NCBI RefSeq assembly: GCF_001263175.1
Contig: NZ_CP012332.1
Span: forward strand, 2,849,501-2,913,500
Origin: Vulgatibacter incomptus
GTDB lineage: Bacteria; Myxococcota; Myxococcia; Myxococcales; Vulgatibacteraceae
Direction of reading: 5' to 3'
Length of the DNA stretch: 64,000 nucleotides
The translations under genes were made by a program, and so were the position numbers. Positions 41,185 through 49,713 of this stretch are shown piece by piece. A model generated the notes under the pieces. The model saw only the letters and a program-made list of their open reading frames with translations. It made no database searches and was not told the DNA's origin. The number at the start of each line of letters is the position of its first letter. The stretch's first letter is position 1.

Positions 41185-43716
41185 TTGCATCCTGTTCGTT
41201 ATGTTTTGGCGGCGCTGACCCTCGCCACGGCGGCCACCGCCCACGCCGAGGCCACCAGCCTCCTCACGCGCTTTCCCACCAGCGGCCTCGATCAGCCCGC
41301 TGCCTCGGCGGCGCTCGACGACGGCCCCGCGTCCATCGCCGTGAACCCCGCCGGCCTCGGCTTCCAGCGGGGCCTCGCCCTCCGCTACCTCCACGAGACC
41401 GGCCCCGGCGACGGCGGCATGCTGGCCTCGGCCAAGGGCGACGGCCTCTACCTGGGCGATCGCTTCTTCGGCTTCCTTGGCTTCGGCGTCTCCATGGAGT
41501 GGGTGAGGCCCAAGGGCGACGCGTCGCTCTCCCTCCTCCACTATCGGCGCACGAGCTGGGGCCTCACCATCGGCTCCGATAGCTTCTCCCTCGGCGGCGC
41601 GGCCCACGTCTTCACCAACGGCGCCCTCGACGACCGCGCCTCGTGGGACGTGGGCCTGATGGCGCGCCCCGTCCGCTTCCTCAGCGTCGGCTTCACCATC
41701 AAGGACCTCGACGGGCAGAGCTTCGACGGCGAGAAGATCCCCCGGCAATACGTGCTCGGCGTTGGCGCGCGGCCCTTCGGCGATTGGCTCACCCTGGCGG
41801 TGGACGCCGAGGTGCTGGGCAGCGAGAACCGCTCCGTCGACCACGGCTTCGAGGCCATGAATCTGGGCTACACGGCCCGAGTCGAAGTGATCCCGGGCCT
41901 CCGAGTGCTCGCGTCTCTCACCCACCGCATCGACGCCGAGGTCCCGCTGATCTTCCAGACCGGCCTCGCCCTCGACACCGCCCACCTCGGCCTCGACGGC
42001 ACGCCCCTGATCCGCACCCGCGACGGCTCCGCCGGCTTCCTCGTCGGCGCGGAGCTTCGCGCCTGGGAGCGGCGCGGCCTGGATCTCGCGCCGCACCGCC
42101 GCGTGGCGGTCGTGGATCTCACGCACGCCCTCTCCCCCGCCTCCGAGCTGCGCCTGTTCCCCAGCGAGGTCCGGGATCCCATGGTCGACTTCGTGGCCGG
42201 CCTCGACCGCCTCGCCAAGGACCGCGACGTCGGCGGCGTGATCCTCGAGATCCGCTCGACACCAGACGTGGCCATGGGCAAGGCCTACGAGATCCGCCAG
42301 GCGATCTCCGAGTTCCGCCAGAGCGGCAAGCCGATCGCGGTCCTCCTCTTCGCCGCCGACGACGCCACGTACTTCCTCGCGTCGGCTGCGGACCGCGTCT
42401 ACGCCACCCCCGACGCCGCGCTCTTCGTCAACGGCTTCTCGAGCCGCGCCGACTTCCTCGCGGACACGCTGAAGCTCATCGGCGTCACGGTCGACGTCGC
42501 CAAGGTCGGCGCCTACAAGAACGCGCCCGATGCCCTGACCCGCTCCTCGATCTCGGACGAGCAGAAGGAGGTCATCCATTCCATGCTCGACGACGTGTTT
42601 CCGCGCTACGTGGACACCGTCGCCGCCTCGCGAAACCTGTCTCCGGCCCGTTTCCGCGCCCTCGTCGACACCGGCGTCCTCACCTCCCAGCAGGCCCTCG
42701 AGGGAGGCCTGATCGATCGGGTCCTCTTCCCCGACGAGCTCGCGGAGGAGATGCGCGGCCTGGTCCACGGCGCGGTGGGCCTCGTCGACACGCGCCTGGA
42801 GGCCGAGGAGTGGACGTCGTGGGGCCCCGCCCCCGAGATCGCCGTGATCCCCATCGAGGGCACCATCACCGCGGGCCACGCCTCGGGAGGCCTGGTCCAG
42901 ACCACCGGCGCGCGCAGCGTGGTGGCGGCCCTGGAGTCCGCGGCCCGCGATCCCGAGGTGCGGGCGATCGTCCTGCGGATCGACTCCGGCGGCGGCGACG
43001 CCGGCGGCTCCCAGCTCATCTGGCGCGCGGTGGTGAAGGCCCGGGAGAAGAAACCCGTGATCGCCACCATGTCGGACGCCGCCGCGTCGGGGGGATACCT
43101 CGCGGCCGTGGGGGCCGACCGGATCTTCGCGGCGCCCGATACGGTCACCGGCTCCATCGGCATCTTCTGGATCAAGCCCTCCTTCGAAGGCCTCCTGCAC
43201 AAGCTCGAGATCGGGACCTACAAGGAGAAGCGCGGCGAGAACGCGGACATCAGCAGCATCCTCCAGCCGTGGACCCCCGGCGAGCAGGCCGCGGTGCAGG
43301 CCTACGTCGACTCGTTCTACAAGCAGTTCGTCGAGGCCACCGCGGGCGGAAGGCACCTCGACGTCGACCAGGTCGACGCGGTGGCCAGGGGCCGGGTCTG
43401 GACCGGCGCCCAGGCCAAGGAGCGAAACCTGGTGGACGAGATCGGGGGGCTCGCCGACGCGCTCCGCTTCGCGCGGGCCGCCTCGGGGCTCACCCGGGAG
43501 GAAGTGGTCCGGTATCGGATCTACCGGCCCAGCGCGAGCCTCCTCAGGGTCGGAGCCGGCGCCTCCCTGGAGATCGACCCTCCCCCCGGTTCATGGATCG
43601 CCGGGCTCCCCGAGCCGGTACGGGACGCAATTCTCGCGAAGATTCCGCTTCCGTTGTTGGTTTCCAACCCGAGCGGGTTGTGGGCGCTGGCTCCATTCGA
43701 CTGGAGGCCGCGCTGA
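41185..43716 (+). CDS. sppA: Signal peptide peptidase SppA with an N-terminal barrel-like domain
   Basis: An 843-residue protein starting at TTG with GAGGAG at 41171-41176. It opens with a signal peptide (residues 1-22) and about 290 residues of Gly/aromatic beta-strand repeats that resemble outer-membrane barrel proteins. After that comes a tandem SppA: the first copy holds K445 (VGAYKNAP), the second S635 (AAASGGYLAAV), together the Ser-Lys dyad of SppA peptidases. SppA normally digests cleaved signal peptides from the periplasmic face. The barrel-like part is not part of canonical SppA. Rho follows after 425 bp. Confidence 0.88.
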   Translation: MHPVRYVLAALTLATAATAHAEATSLLTRFPTSGLDQPAASAALDDGPASIAVNPAGLGFQRGLALRYLHETGPGDGGMLASAKGDGLYLGDRFFGFLGFGVSMEWVRPKGDASLSLLHYRRTSWGLTIGSDSFSLGGAAHVFTNGALDDRASWDVGLMARPVRFLSVGFTIKDLDGQSFDGEKIPRQYVLGVGARPFGDWLTLAVDAEVLGSENRSVDHGFEAMNLGYTARVEVIPGLRVLASLTHRIDAEVPLIFQTGLALDTAHLGLDGTPLIRTRDGSAGFLVGAELRAWERRGLDLAPHRRVAVVDLTHALSPASELRLFPSEVRDPMVDFVAGLDRLAKDRDVGGVILEIRSTPDVAMGKAYEIRQAISEFRQSGKPIAVLLFAADDATYFLASAADRVYATPDAALFVNGFSSRADFLADTLKLIGVTVDVAKVGAYKNAPDALTRSSISDEQKEVIHSMLDDVFPRYVDTVAASRNLSPARFRALVDTGVLTSQQALEGGLIDRVLFPDELAEEMRGLVHGAVGLVDTRLEAEEWTSWGPAPEIAVIPIEGTITAGHASGGLVQTTGARSVVAALESAARDPEVRAIVLRIDSGGGDAGGSQLIWRAVVKAREKKPVIATMSDAAASGGYLAAVGADRIFAAPDTVTGSIGIFWIKPSFEGLLHKLEIGTYKEKRGENADISSILQPWTPGEQAAVQAYVDSFYKQFVEATAGGRHLDVDQVDAVARGRVWTGAQAKERNLVDEIGGLADALRFARAASGLTREEVVRYRIYRPSASLLRVGAGASLEIDPPPGSWIAGLPEPVRDAILAKIPLPLLVSNPSGLWALAPFDWRPR

Positions 43717-43718
43717 GC

Positions 43719-43741
43719 CGTGACAATCTTCGTTGTCACCG
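43719..43741. promoter_or_regulatory. Inverted repeat after sppA
   Basis: CCGTGACAA and TTGTCACCGG flank TCTTCG, making a stem of about 8 bp directly after the sppA stop. It may be a terminator or a regulator site; TTGTCAC is identical to a half-site of the Pho box at 56768. Confidence 0.4.
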
Positions 43742-44141
43742 GCGAAAGAGCCGTGCTACAAGATGCGTGCTGTTCGCCCGTGCGTGCCTGGGGTTTCATG
43801 CGCGGCAGCGACGGCAGCCCCTTCCAGCGTGATGACGATGTTCGAGCTGCGATGCAGCGGACCATCGGAACGCCGGGCGGGATCGCATGGTACAGGTTGC
43901 CGTGGTCCGAAGCGGGCGTGCTTGTCCGCAAGCCTACGGCGCCCCTAGGTTTTTCCAGGGCCCAGGCCCGCGCATGAGCTCCCGTCGGCGGCCGCCTTTT
44001 TCGGCCGCGTACACGGGCGAGACGTAGCGAGCAAACCCTCGAGGTCGACGCAGCCAACGATCGGCGTTCCCTTTCATCCGAGCGGGCATCCGCTCGCGGA
44101 GAACCCGGCCGGCTGCCCTTCGAGGGCATACCGAAAGTAGG
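43742..44141. other. 400-bp leader region before rho
   Basis: No convincing gene. A hairpin-like GCGGCCG...CGGCCGC with an internal T-run lies near 43992-44010. Rho genes in other bacteria often have long, autoregulated leaders, which would explain the size; that is inference. Confidence 0.4.
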
Positions 44142-45461
44142 ATGATGGCGACGAACGAGCTGGGCGCAGAGATGAGCGAGAGGCCGGAATCCGTTTCCGG
44201 CGGCGCGGCTTCCGAGGTTGGGGGCGAAGGCGGGACGGCGGGCGGCCCCGGACAGGAGGGCCAGCGCAAGCGCCGGCGGCGGAGGCGCGGCAAGCGCGGC
44301 ACGGCCCAGCCGGGCGCCCCTGCAGGCGGCGGCCAGGAGGCCGCACCGCAGGCCGGTGGCCAGGCGCAGCTCCTGCAGGTCGAGGGGATCCTCGACTCCG
44401 AGATCCGCGGCCCGAACGCCTTCCTTCGCCGAGCGGAGAAGAACTACCTCCCCACCCCCGACGACCCCGAGGTGCCCAAGCACCTGGTCCAGCGGCTCCG
44501 CCTCCGGCCCGGCGCGCGCCTCATCGCGCACGCCCAGTCCAAGGGCAAGCTGGTGGTCCAGCGGATCGACACGGTGGACGGCCTCCCTCCGGAGCAGGCC
44601 TGGAACCGGCCCGACTTCTCCGGCCTCACGGTGATTGACCCGGTCCGCCGGATCCGCCTGGAGACCACGGGGAAGGAGTCGCTGACCCGGGTGCTCGACC
44701 TCATCTCGCCCATCGGCTTCGGGCAGCGCGCCCTGATCGTCGCCCCGCCCAAGACCGGCAAGACGATCATGCTCCAGCGGATCGCGCAGGCGATCTCCAC
44801 GAACTACCCCGACGCCCACCTCATGGTGCTCCTCGTGGACGAGCGTCCCGAGGAGGTCACGGACATGCGGCGCTCGATCAAGGGCGAGGTCCTCGCCTCG
44901 TCGTCCGACCGCTCCTCCGCGGACCACCTCAAGGTGGCGGAGATGACCCTGGAGCGCGCCAAGCGCCTGGTCGAGCAGGGCAAGGACGTGGTGATCCTCC
45001 TCGACTCGATCACCCGCCTCGCCCGCGCCTACAACAAGGAGGTCGAGTCCTCCGGCCGCACCCTCTCCGGCGGCGTGGACTCCAAGGCCCTCGAGAAGCC
45101 GAAGCGGATCTTCGGCGCCGCCCGCAACTGCGAAGAGGGCGGCTCGCTGACCATCATCGGCACCGCGCTGATCGACACCGGCTCGCGGATGGACGAGGTG
45201 ATCTTCGAGGAGTTCAAGGGCACCGGCAACATGGAGGTGACCCTGGACCGCATGCTGGCCGAGAAGCGGATGTTCCCCGCGATCAACATCCCGCAGTCCG
45301 GCACGCGCAAGGAAGAGAAGCTCTTCTCGCAGCTCGAGTACGACAAGGTCCGCCTGCTCCGGGTGGCCCTCTCGAACTACAAGCCCGTCGAGGCCATGGA
45401 GAAGCTCCTCACCAAGGTCAACGAGTTCCGTTCGAACGACGAGTTCCTCAACGCCGTTTAG
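44142..45461 (+). CDS. rho: Transcription termination factor Rho
   Basis: An ATP-dependent RNA translocase of 439 residues. Walker A is PPKTGKT, Walker B has [12 protein letters not shown], and the R-loop and Q-loop blocks ([20 protein letters not shown]) are intact. The first 90 residues are an Arg/Gly/Gln-rich tail ([11 protein letters not shown]). The primary RNA-binding domain appears altered: where typical Rho has GFGFLRS..NYLPGPDDIYV, this has [19 protein letters not shown]. It could be a second, divergent Rho paralogue, or a lineage variant. ATG at 44142. Confidence 0.93.
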   Translation: MMATNELGAEMSERPESVSGGAASEVGGEGGTAGGPGQEGQRKRRRRRRGKRGTAQPGAPAGGGQEAAPQAGGQAQLLQVEGILDSEIRGPNAFLRRAEKNYLPTPDDPEVPKHLVQRLRLRPGARLIAHAQSKGKLVVQRIDTVDGLPPEQAWNRPDFSGLTVIDPVRRIRLETTGKESLTRVLDLISPIGFGQRALIVAPPKTGKTIMLQRIAQAISTNYPDAHLMVLLVDERPEEVTDMRRSIKGEVLASSSDRSSADHLKVAEMTLERAKRLVEQGKDVVILLDSITRLARAYNKEVESSGRTLSGGVDSKALEKPKRIFGAARNCEEGGSLTIIGTALIDTGSRMDEVIFEEFKGTGNMEVTLDRMLAEKRMFPAINIPQSGTRKEEKLFSQLEYDKVRLLRVALSNYKPVEAMEKLLTKVNEFRSNDEFLNAV

Positions 45462-45529
45462 GCGCAGTCCGAGCGCCCGCCCGGAAGCCCGGCCTTGCCA
45501 AATGAGCGCGAGGCCGGCATGACTACGCC

Positions 45530-46225
45530 GTGGCGAAGCTCCTCATCGTCGAAGACGAAGCAGATCTGCGCGATCTGCTGAGCTACAACCTCCGCGCGGC
45601 GGGTCACGAGGTCGCCCTCGCCGCCAGCGCGAGCGAGGGGCTCGAGCAGGTCCGGCGCTGGCGCCCCGAGCTCATCCTCCTCGACCTGATGCTCCCGGAT
45701 CTGCCCGGCACCGAGCTCTGCCGTCGCGTGAAGGGCGATCCCTCCACCGCCGCCACGCGGGTGGTGATGCTCACCGCCCGGGGCGAGGAGATCGATCGGG
45801 TCGTGGGCTTCGAGCTCGGCGCCGACGACTACGTCTCCAAGCCATTCAGCCTCCGGGAGCTCGTGCTCCGCGTGAACGCGGTGCTCCGGCGCGGCCAGCC
45901 CGCGGCGAAGGAGGACTCCGCCGTGGTGGTGGGCCCCCTCACCGTGGACCTCCCTCGCCACCGCGTCACCGTATCTGGAGAGGAAGCCGCCCTCACCGCC
46001 CTCGAGTTCCGCCTCCTCTGGACCCTCCTCTCGCGCAAGGGCCGGGTCCAGACCCGGGAGCGCCTCCTCGAGGACGTGTGGGAGATGAGCCCCGACGTCA
46101 CCACCCGCACTGTCGACACCCACGTGAAGCGTCTCCGCGAGAAGCTCGGGGCCGCGGGCGCCCTCGTGGAGACGGTGCGAGGCGTCGGCTACCGCTTCGC
46201 CGAAGAATCGAGCGACGCCGCTTGA
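45530..46225 (+). CDS. phoB: Phosphate-regulon response regulator PhoB-like
   Basis: A 231-residue OmpR-family regulator. The receiver has acidic pocket EDE, phosphorylation Asp in LLDLMLPDLPG, T in LTARG, K in SKPF; the C-terminal winged helix has the ALEFRLLWTLL and TRTVDTHVKRLREKLG blocks. Starts at GTG (45530) without a strong ribosome site. Overlaps phoR by 4 bp. Assignment to PhoB rests on the adjacent PhoR-like kinase and nearby pst genes. Confidence 0.85.
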   Translation: MAKLLIVEDEADLRDLLSYNLRAAGHEVALAASASEGLEQVRRWRPELILLDLMLPDLPGTELCRRVKGDPSTAATRVVMLTARGEEIDRVVGFELGADDYVSKPFSLRELVLRVNAVLRRGQPAAKEDSAVVVGPLTVDLPRHRVTVSGEEAALTALEFRLLWTLLSRKGRVQTRERLLEDVWEMSPDVTTRTVDTHVKRLREKLGAAGALVETVRGVGYRFAEESSDAA

Positions 46226-47601
46226 ACCGAAGCCGCGTGGAGCGCCTCGTCGCCGCGCAAATCGTCGCCTCGGTGATCCTCATCGGCGTGCTGCTGGCCG
46301 GTGCCAGCCGCGGCCCCCTCTTCGCCCTCACCCTGGCGATCGCGCTCCTCGCGGGGGTTTCCGGCGTCCTGATCGGACGGTCGAGCCGCGAGTTGAAGCG
46401 GATCACGGACGCGGCCCAGCGCATCGCGAACGGCGACGCGGCGGCGCGGCCCCCCGAGGCGCAGACGGAAGGTCTCTCGGCGCTTTCCTGGGCCGTGGGC
46501 CGGATGGCCGAGCAGCTCGCGAGCCAGGTCGAGCGGATCTCCTCTCAGCGGGAGCTCCTCGAGGGCGTCCTCACCGGCATGGAGGACTCGATCCTCGTGC
46601 TCCGCCCCAACGGCCGCCTCCTCCTCGCGAACCATCCGGCGCAGAAGCTCTTTCGGCTGCCCTGGGGCCGCACGGAGCGTCCGTTCTCGGATCTCGTCCG
46701 GGTGCCGGGCCTCCTCGAGGCGGTCCAGCGCGCCTCGAGAGGCGAGCCTGCGCCCATCGACGAGGTGCTGCCGGGCCCGCCGCGGAGGGAGCTCGTGGGC
46801 CGCGCGGCGCCGCTGTCTCCAGGCGGAGAGGCCGCCATCGTCGTGGTGGTCCGCGACGTCACCGAGCTGCGGCGGCTCGAGGCCGTCCGGCGGGACTTCG
46901 TGGCGAGCGCGAGCCACGAGCTGCGCACGCCCGTGGCCGCCCTCCGTGGCTACGCCGAGACCCTCGCGTCCGGCGCCCTCGACGATCGCGACGCGGCCGA
47001 GCGCTTCGTGGCCGGCATGTTCCGGCAGGCCCAGCGGCTCTCGGCCCTCATCGACGGCCTCCTGGATCTCTCGCGCATCGAGTCCGGGAGCATGGCCCTC
47101 GAGCCCGAAACGGTGGAGGTCTGTGACGCCATCCACCACCTGGCCGATGGCGCCAGGGAACGCGCCGAGAGCAAGGGCCTCACCCTCGTGGTGAAGGACG
47201 CCTCCCCCACCCTCACCGCCTTCGCCGATCCCCGCGCCATCGAGATCGTGGTCGGGAACCTCCTCGAGAACGCCATCAAGTACACGCCGTCGGGCGGCAC
47301 CGTCACGATCGCGGCGCGGGCCGAGGACGACGCGTCGATCCGGATCGACGTGCGCGACACCGGCCCCGGGATCGATCCCCTGCACCAGCCGCGGATCTTC
47401 GAGCGCTTCTACCGGGTGGACGCGGGCCGCGACCGGGACGTCGGAGGCACCGGCCTGGGCCTCGCGATCTCCAAGCACCTGGCCCAGCAGAGCGGCGGCG
47501 ACGTCGGCCTCGAGAGCCGCCCCGGCGGCGGTTGCCGCTTCTGGGTGCGGCTGCCCTCCGCTGCCGCCTCCCAGGCGTCGGCGTCTGCGTCTGCGACGTA
47601 A
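46222..47601 (+). CDS. phoR: Phosphate-regulon sensor histidine kinase PhoR-like
   Basis: A 459-residue kinase starting at TTG 46222, whose TTGA overlaps the phoB stop. Two N-terminal membrane segments (VAAQIVASVILIGVLLAGA, FALTLAIALLAGVSGVLIG), a HAMP-like stretch, a PAS domain (about 115-210), HisKA with SASHELRTPVA (the phosphorylated His) and HATPase with NLLENAIKY and TGLGLAISK. No large periplasmic domain, as in PhoR. Confidence 0.85.
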   Translation: MNRSRVERLVAAQIVASVILIGVLLAGASRGPLFALTLAIALLAGVSGVLIGRSSRELKRITDAAQRIANGDAAARPPEAQTEGLSALSWAVGRMAEQLASQVERISSQRELLEGVLTGMEDSILVLRPNGRLLLANHPAQKLFRLPWGRTERPFSDLVRVPGLLEAVQRASRGEPAPIDEVLPGPPRRELVGRAAPLSPGGEAAIVVVVRDVTELRRLEAVRRDFVASASHELRTPVAALRGYAETLASGALDDRDAAERFVAGMFRQAQRLSALIDGLLDLSRIESGSMALEPETVEVCDAIHHLADGARERAESKGLTLVVKDASPTLTAFADPRAIEIVVGNLLENAIKYTPSGGTVTIAARAEDDASIRIDVRDTGPGIDPLHQPRIFERFYRVDAGRDRDVGGTGLGLAISKHLAQQSGGDVGLESRPGGGCRFWVRLPSAAASQASASASAT

Positions 47602-47798
47602 TCGCCGAGCGCGAGCCGAAAAACACAAACAGCAAGAAAATCAAAGCCGTCGGCTGCCTCGCGCAATTCGAAGCGCGGCTCGCGCCATCACGTAACGCAA
47701 CGTCATCAAAATAAAAAACAGTTCTCTGGTTGCACGAATCGATTTTGAAGGCTAACGAACAATCGAGGCCAAGCTCGACCGGCGAAAGGGGATCGGCT
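47602..47798. other. Gap before nrfH, relatively AT-rich
   Basis: About 200 bp richer in A and T than the flanks (AAATAAAAAACAG at 47707-47719). It may hold the nrfHA promoter. TTGCAC at 47730 with TAACGA 17 bp further is a weak -35/-10 pair. An FNR-type palindrome was not found. Confidence 0.4.
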
Positions 47799-48251
47799 TT
47801 GCGACCGCTGACGCTCTACATCCTCCTCTTCGGTCTCGCGGCGGGCACCGCTGTCGGCGTCGGCGGCTACGCCTTCGTCTACGCCCGCGGCTACTCCTAC
47901 CTCCAGAACGATCCGGCGGCCTGCGCGAACTGCCACGTGATGCAGGCGCACTTCGACGGCTGGACCAAGGGCAGCCATCGCTCCGCGGCGGGCTGCAACG
48001 ATTGCCACGCCCCTCCCGGCACGATCGACAAGTACCTGGTCAAGGCCGAGAACGGCTTCTGGCACTCGCTGAAGTTCACCACGGGTGATTTCCACGAGCC
48101 CATCCGGATCCGCCAGAAGAACCACGACGTGACCGAGCAGGCCTGCCGTGGCTGCCACCGGGAGATCGTGGACGCGATCGACGGGACCCACGGCGCAGCG
48201 GAGCCGAACTCTTGTGTGCGGTGCCACGACTCGGTCGGGCACATGCGGTAG
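47799..48251 (+). CDS. nrfH: NrfH, tetraheme quinol dehydrogenase of nitrite reduction
   Basis: A 150-residue membrane-anchored cytochrome c that passes quinol electrons to NrfA. One N-terminal helix (LTLYILLFGLAAGTAVGVGG) and four heme motifs: CANCH, CNDCH, CRGCH and CVRCH. I use the TTG at 47799, preceded by AAAGGGGA; upstream TTG starts would give an unusual N-terminus. The ATG of nrfA follows after 17 bp. Confidence 0.92.
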   Translation: MRPLTLYILLFGLAAGTAVGVGGYAFVYARGYSYLQNDPAACANCHVMQAHFDGWTKGSHRSAAGCNDCHAPPGTIDKYLVKAENGFWHSLKFTTGDFHEPIRIRQKNHDVTEQACRGCHREIVDAIDGTHGAAEPNSCVRCHDSVGHMR

Positions 48252-48268
48252 ACGAGGCGAGGAGAGCG

Positions 48269-49678
48269 ATGACGAACGACACGACCAAGCCCCGGAAGAA
48301 GCCGGGGCGAGCGACCCTGATCGGAACGGTAGCCGTCGCGGCCGTGGCCGCCGCGGGAACGAGCGCGCTGCTCGTCAACATCTTCGAGAGGAAGGCCGAG
48401 TCCAGGAACCCCTTCTTCCGCGTCGTCGAGCTCGACGAGAAGACCGAGGATCCGGCGGTCTGGGGGAAGAACTTCCCGATCCAGTACGACGCCTATCTGC
48501 GCACCACCGACATGGTCCGCACCCGCTACGGCGGCAGCGAGGCCATGCCCCGCACCCCCACCGAGGCCGATCCCCGCTCGATCGTCGCCCGCTCCAAGGT
48601 GGAGACCGACCCCAGGCTGAAGACGATGTGGGCCGGCTATCCCTTCTCCGTGGACTACCGCCAGAAGCGCGGCCACGCCTACATGCTCGAGGATCAGGAG
48701 CAGACCAGGCGTGTTAAGGAGTTCAACCAGCCCGGCACCTGCCTCCACTGCCACGCCTCGATCGTGAACCCCTACACCGAGGCGGGCGACGGCGATTTCC
48801 TCGCCGGCTTCGACAAGCTCAACCGGATGTCGTTCCAGGAGGCCCGGACCCACGTCCAGCATCCGATCTCCTGCATCGACTGCCACGACCCCAAGACGAT
48901 GCAGCTCCGGGTCACGAGGCCTGGCTTCCTCGAGGGGATCAAGGCGCTCAAGGCCTCGGAGGGCATCGCGGACTACGATCCGAACACCATGGCCACCCGG
49001 CAGGAGATGCGCAGCTACGTCTGCGGCCAGTGCCACGTGGAGTACTACTTCAAGGGCCCCGAGAAGCGCGTCACCTATCCCTGGGCCAAGGGCCTCAAGA
49101 TCGAGAACATCCTCGACTACTACGAGGAGGTCGGCTTCACCGACTTCGTGCACGCAGAGACCGGGGCCAAGGTCCTGAAGGCCCAGCATCCGGAGTTCGA
49201 GATGTGGAGTCAGGGGATCCACGCCCGCTCGGGCGTCTCCTGCACCGACTGCCACATGCCCTACGAGCGGGTCGGCGCGATGAAGGTGACGGACCACCAC
49301 GTCCGCAGCCCGATGCTGAACGTGAACCGTGCCTGCCAGACCTGCCACAAGTGGTCGGAGGACGAGCTCAAGGCCCGGGTGGAGACGATCCAGGAGCGCA
49401 CGGTGGAGCTGCGGAACATCGCCCTCGACGCGCTCGTCGACCTGGTCGGCGACCTCAAGGCGGCGCGGCAGGCCGGCCGTTCGGACGCCGAGCTCGAGAC
49501 GCCGAGGTCGCTGCAGAAGCGCGCCCAGATGATGATCGACTTCATCGAGTCGGAAAACTCGGCGGGCTTCCACGCGCCGCAGGAGGCGGCCCGGATCCTG
49601 GCCCAGGCCATCGACACGGTTCGCAAGGCGCAGAACGCGCTGAAGTCCACCGAGCCCGCGGTCGGCACGGTCCAGTAG
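48269..49678 (+). CDS. nrfA: NrfA, ammonia-forming cytochrome c nitrite reductase, CXXCH type
   Basis: A 469-residue pentaheme enzyme reducing nitrite to ammonium in the periplasm. Signal-anchor at residues 15-35. Hemes: CLHCH (158-162), CIDCH, CGQCH, CTDCH and CQTCH. Active-site residues R134 (RGH), Tyr in QCHVEYYF and His in QGIH are present. The first, catalytic heme motif of E. coli NrfA is CWSCK, with Lys as ligand; here it is CLHCH. The CXXCH type occurs in some epsilonproteobacterial and other NrfA lineages. RBS GGCGAGGAG precedes the ATG. Confidence 0.92.
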   Translation: MTNDTTKPRKKPGRATLIGTVAVAAVAAAGTSALLVNIFERKAESRNPFFRVVELDEKTEDPAVWGKNFPIQYDAYLRTTDMVRTRYGGSEAMPRTPTEADPRSIVARSKVETDPRLKTMWAGYPFSVDYRQKRGHAYMLEDQEQTRRVKEFNQPGTCLHCHASIVNPYTEAGDGDFLAGFDKLNRMSFQEARTHVQHPISCIDCHDPKTMQLRVTRPGFLEGIKALKASEGIADYDPNTMATRQEMRSYVCGQCHVEYYFKGPEKRVTYPWAKGLKIENILDYYEEVGFTDFVHAETGAKVLKAQHPEFEMWSQGIHARSGVSCTDCHMPYERVGAMKVTDHHVRSPMLNVNRACQTCHKWSEDELKARVETIQERTVELRNIALDALVDLVGDLKAARQAGRSDAELETPRSLQKRAQMMIDFIESENSAGFHAPQEAARILAQAIDTVRKAQNALKSTEPAVGTVQ

Positions 49679-49713
49679 CTGCAGCAACAGGCACGATTCT
49701 CCAAGTTGAGGAT

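Noticed and set aside
43720-43977. 85-residue plus-strand frame after sppA
   Set aside because: Its start lies in an inverted repeat, no ribosome site is seen, and the product has no recognisable pattern; more likely rho leader.
49030-49713. Extension of the giant sensor frame into nrfA
   Set aside because: The stretch overlaps nrfA in another frame, while nrfA has all heme motifs there; the sensor must start after 49678.
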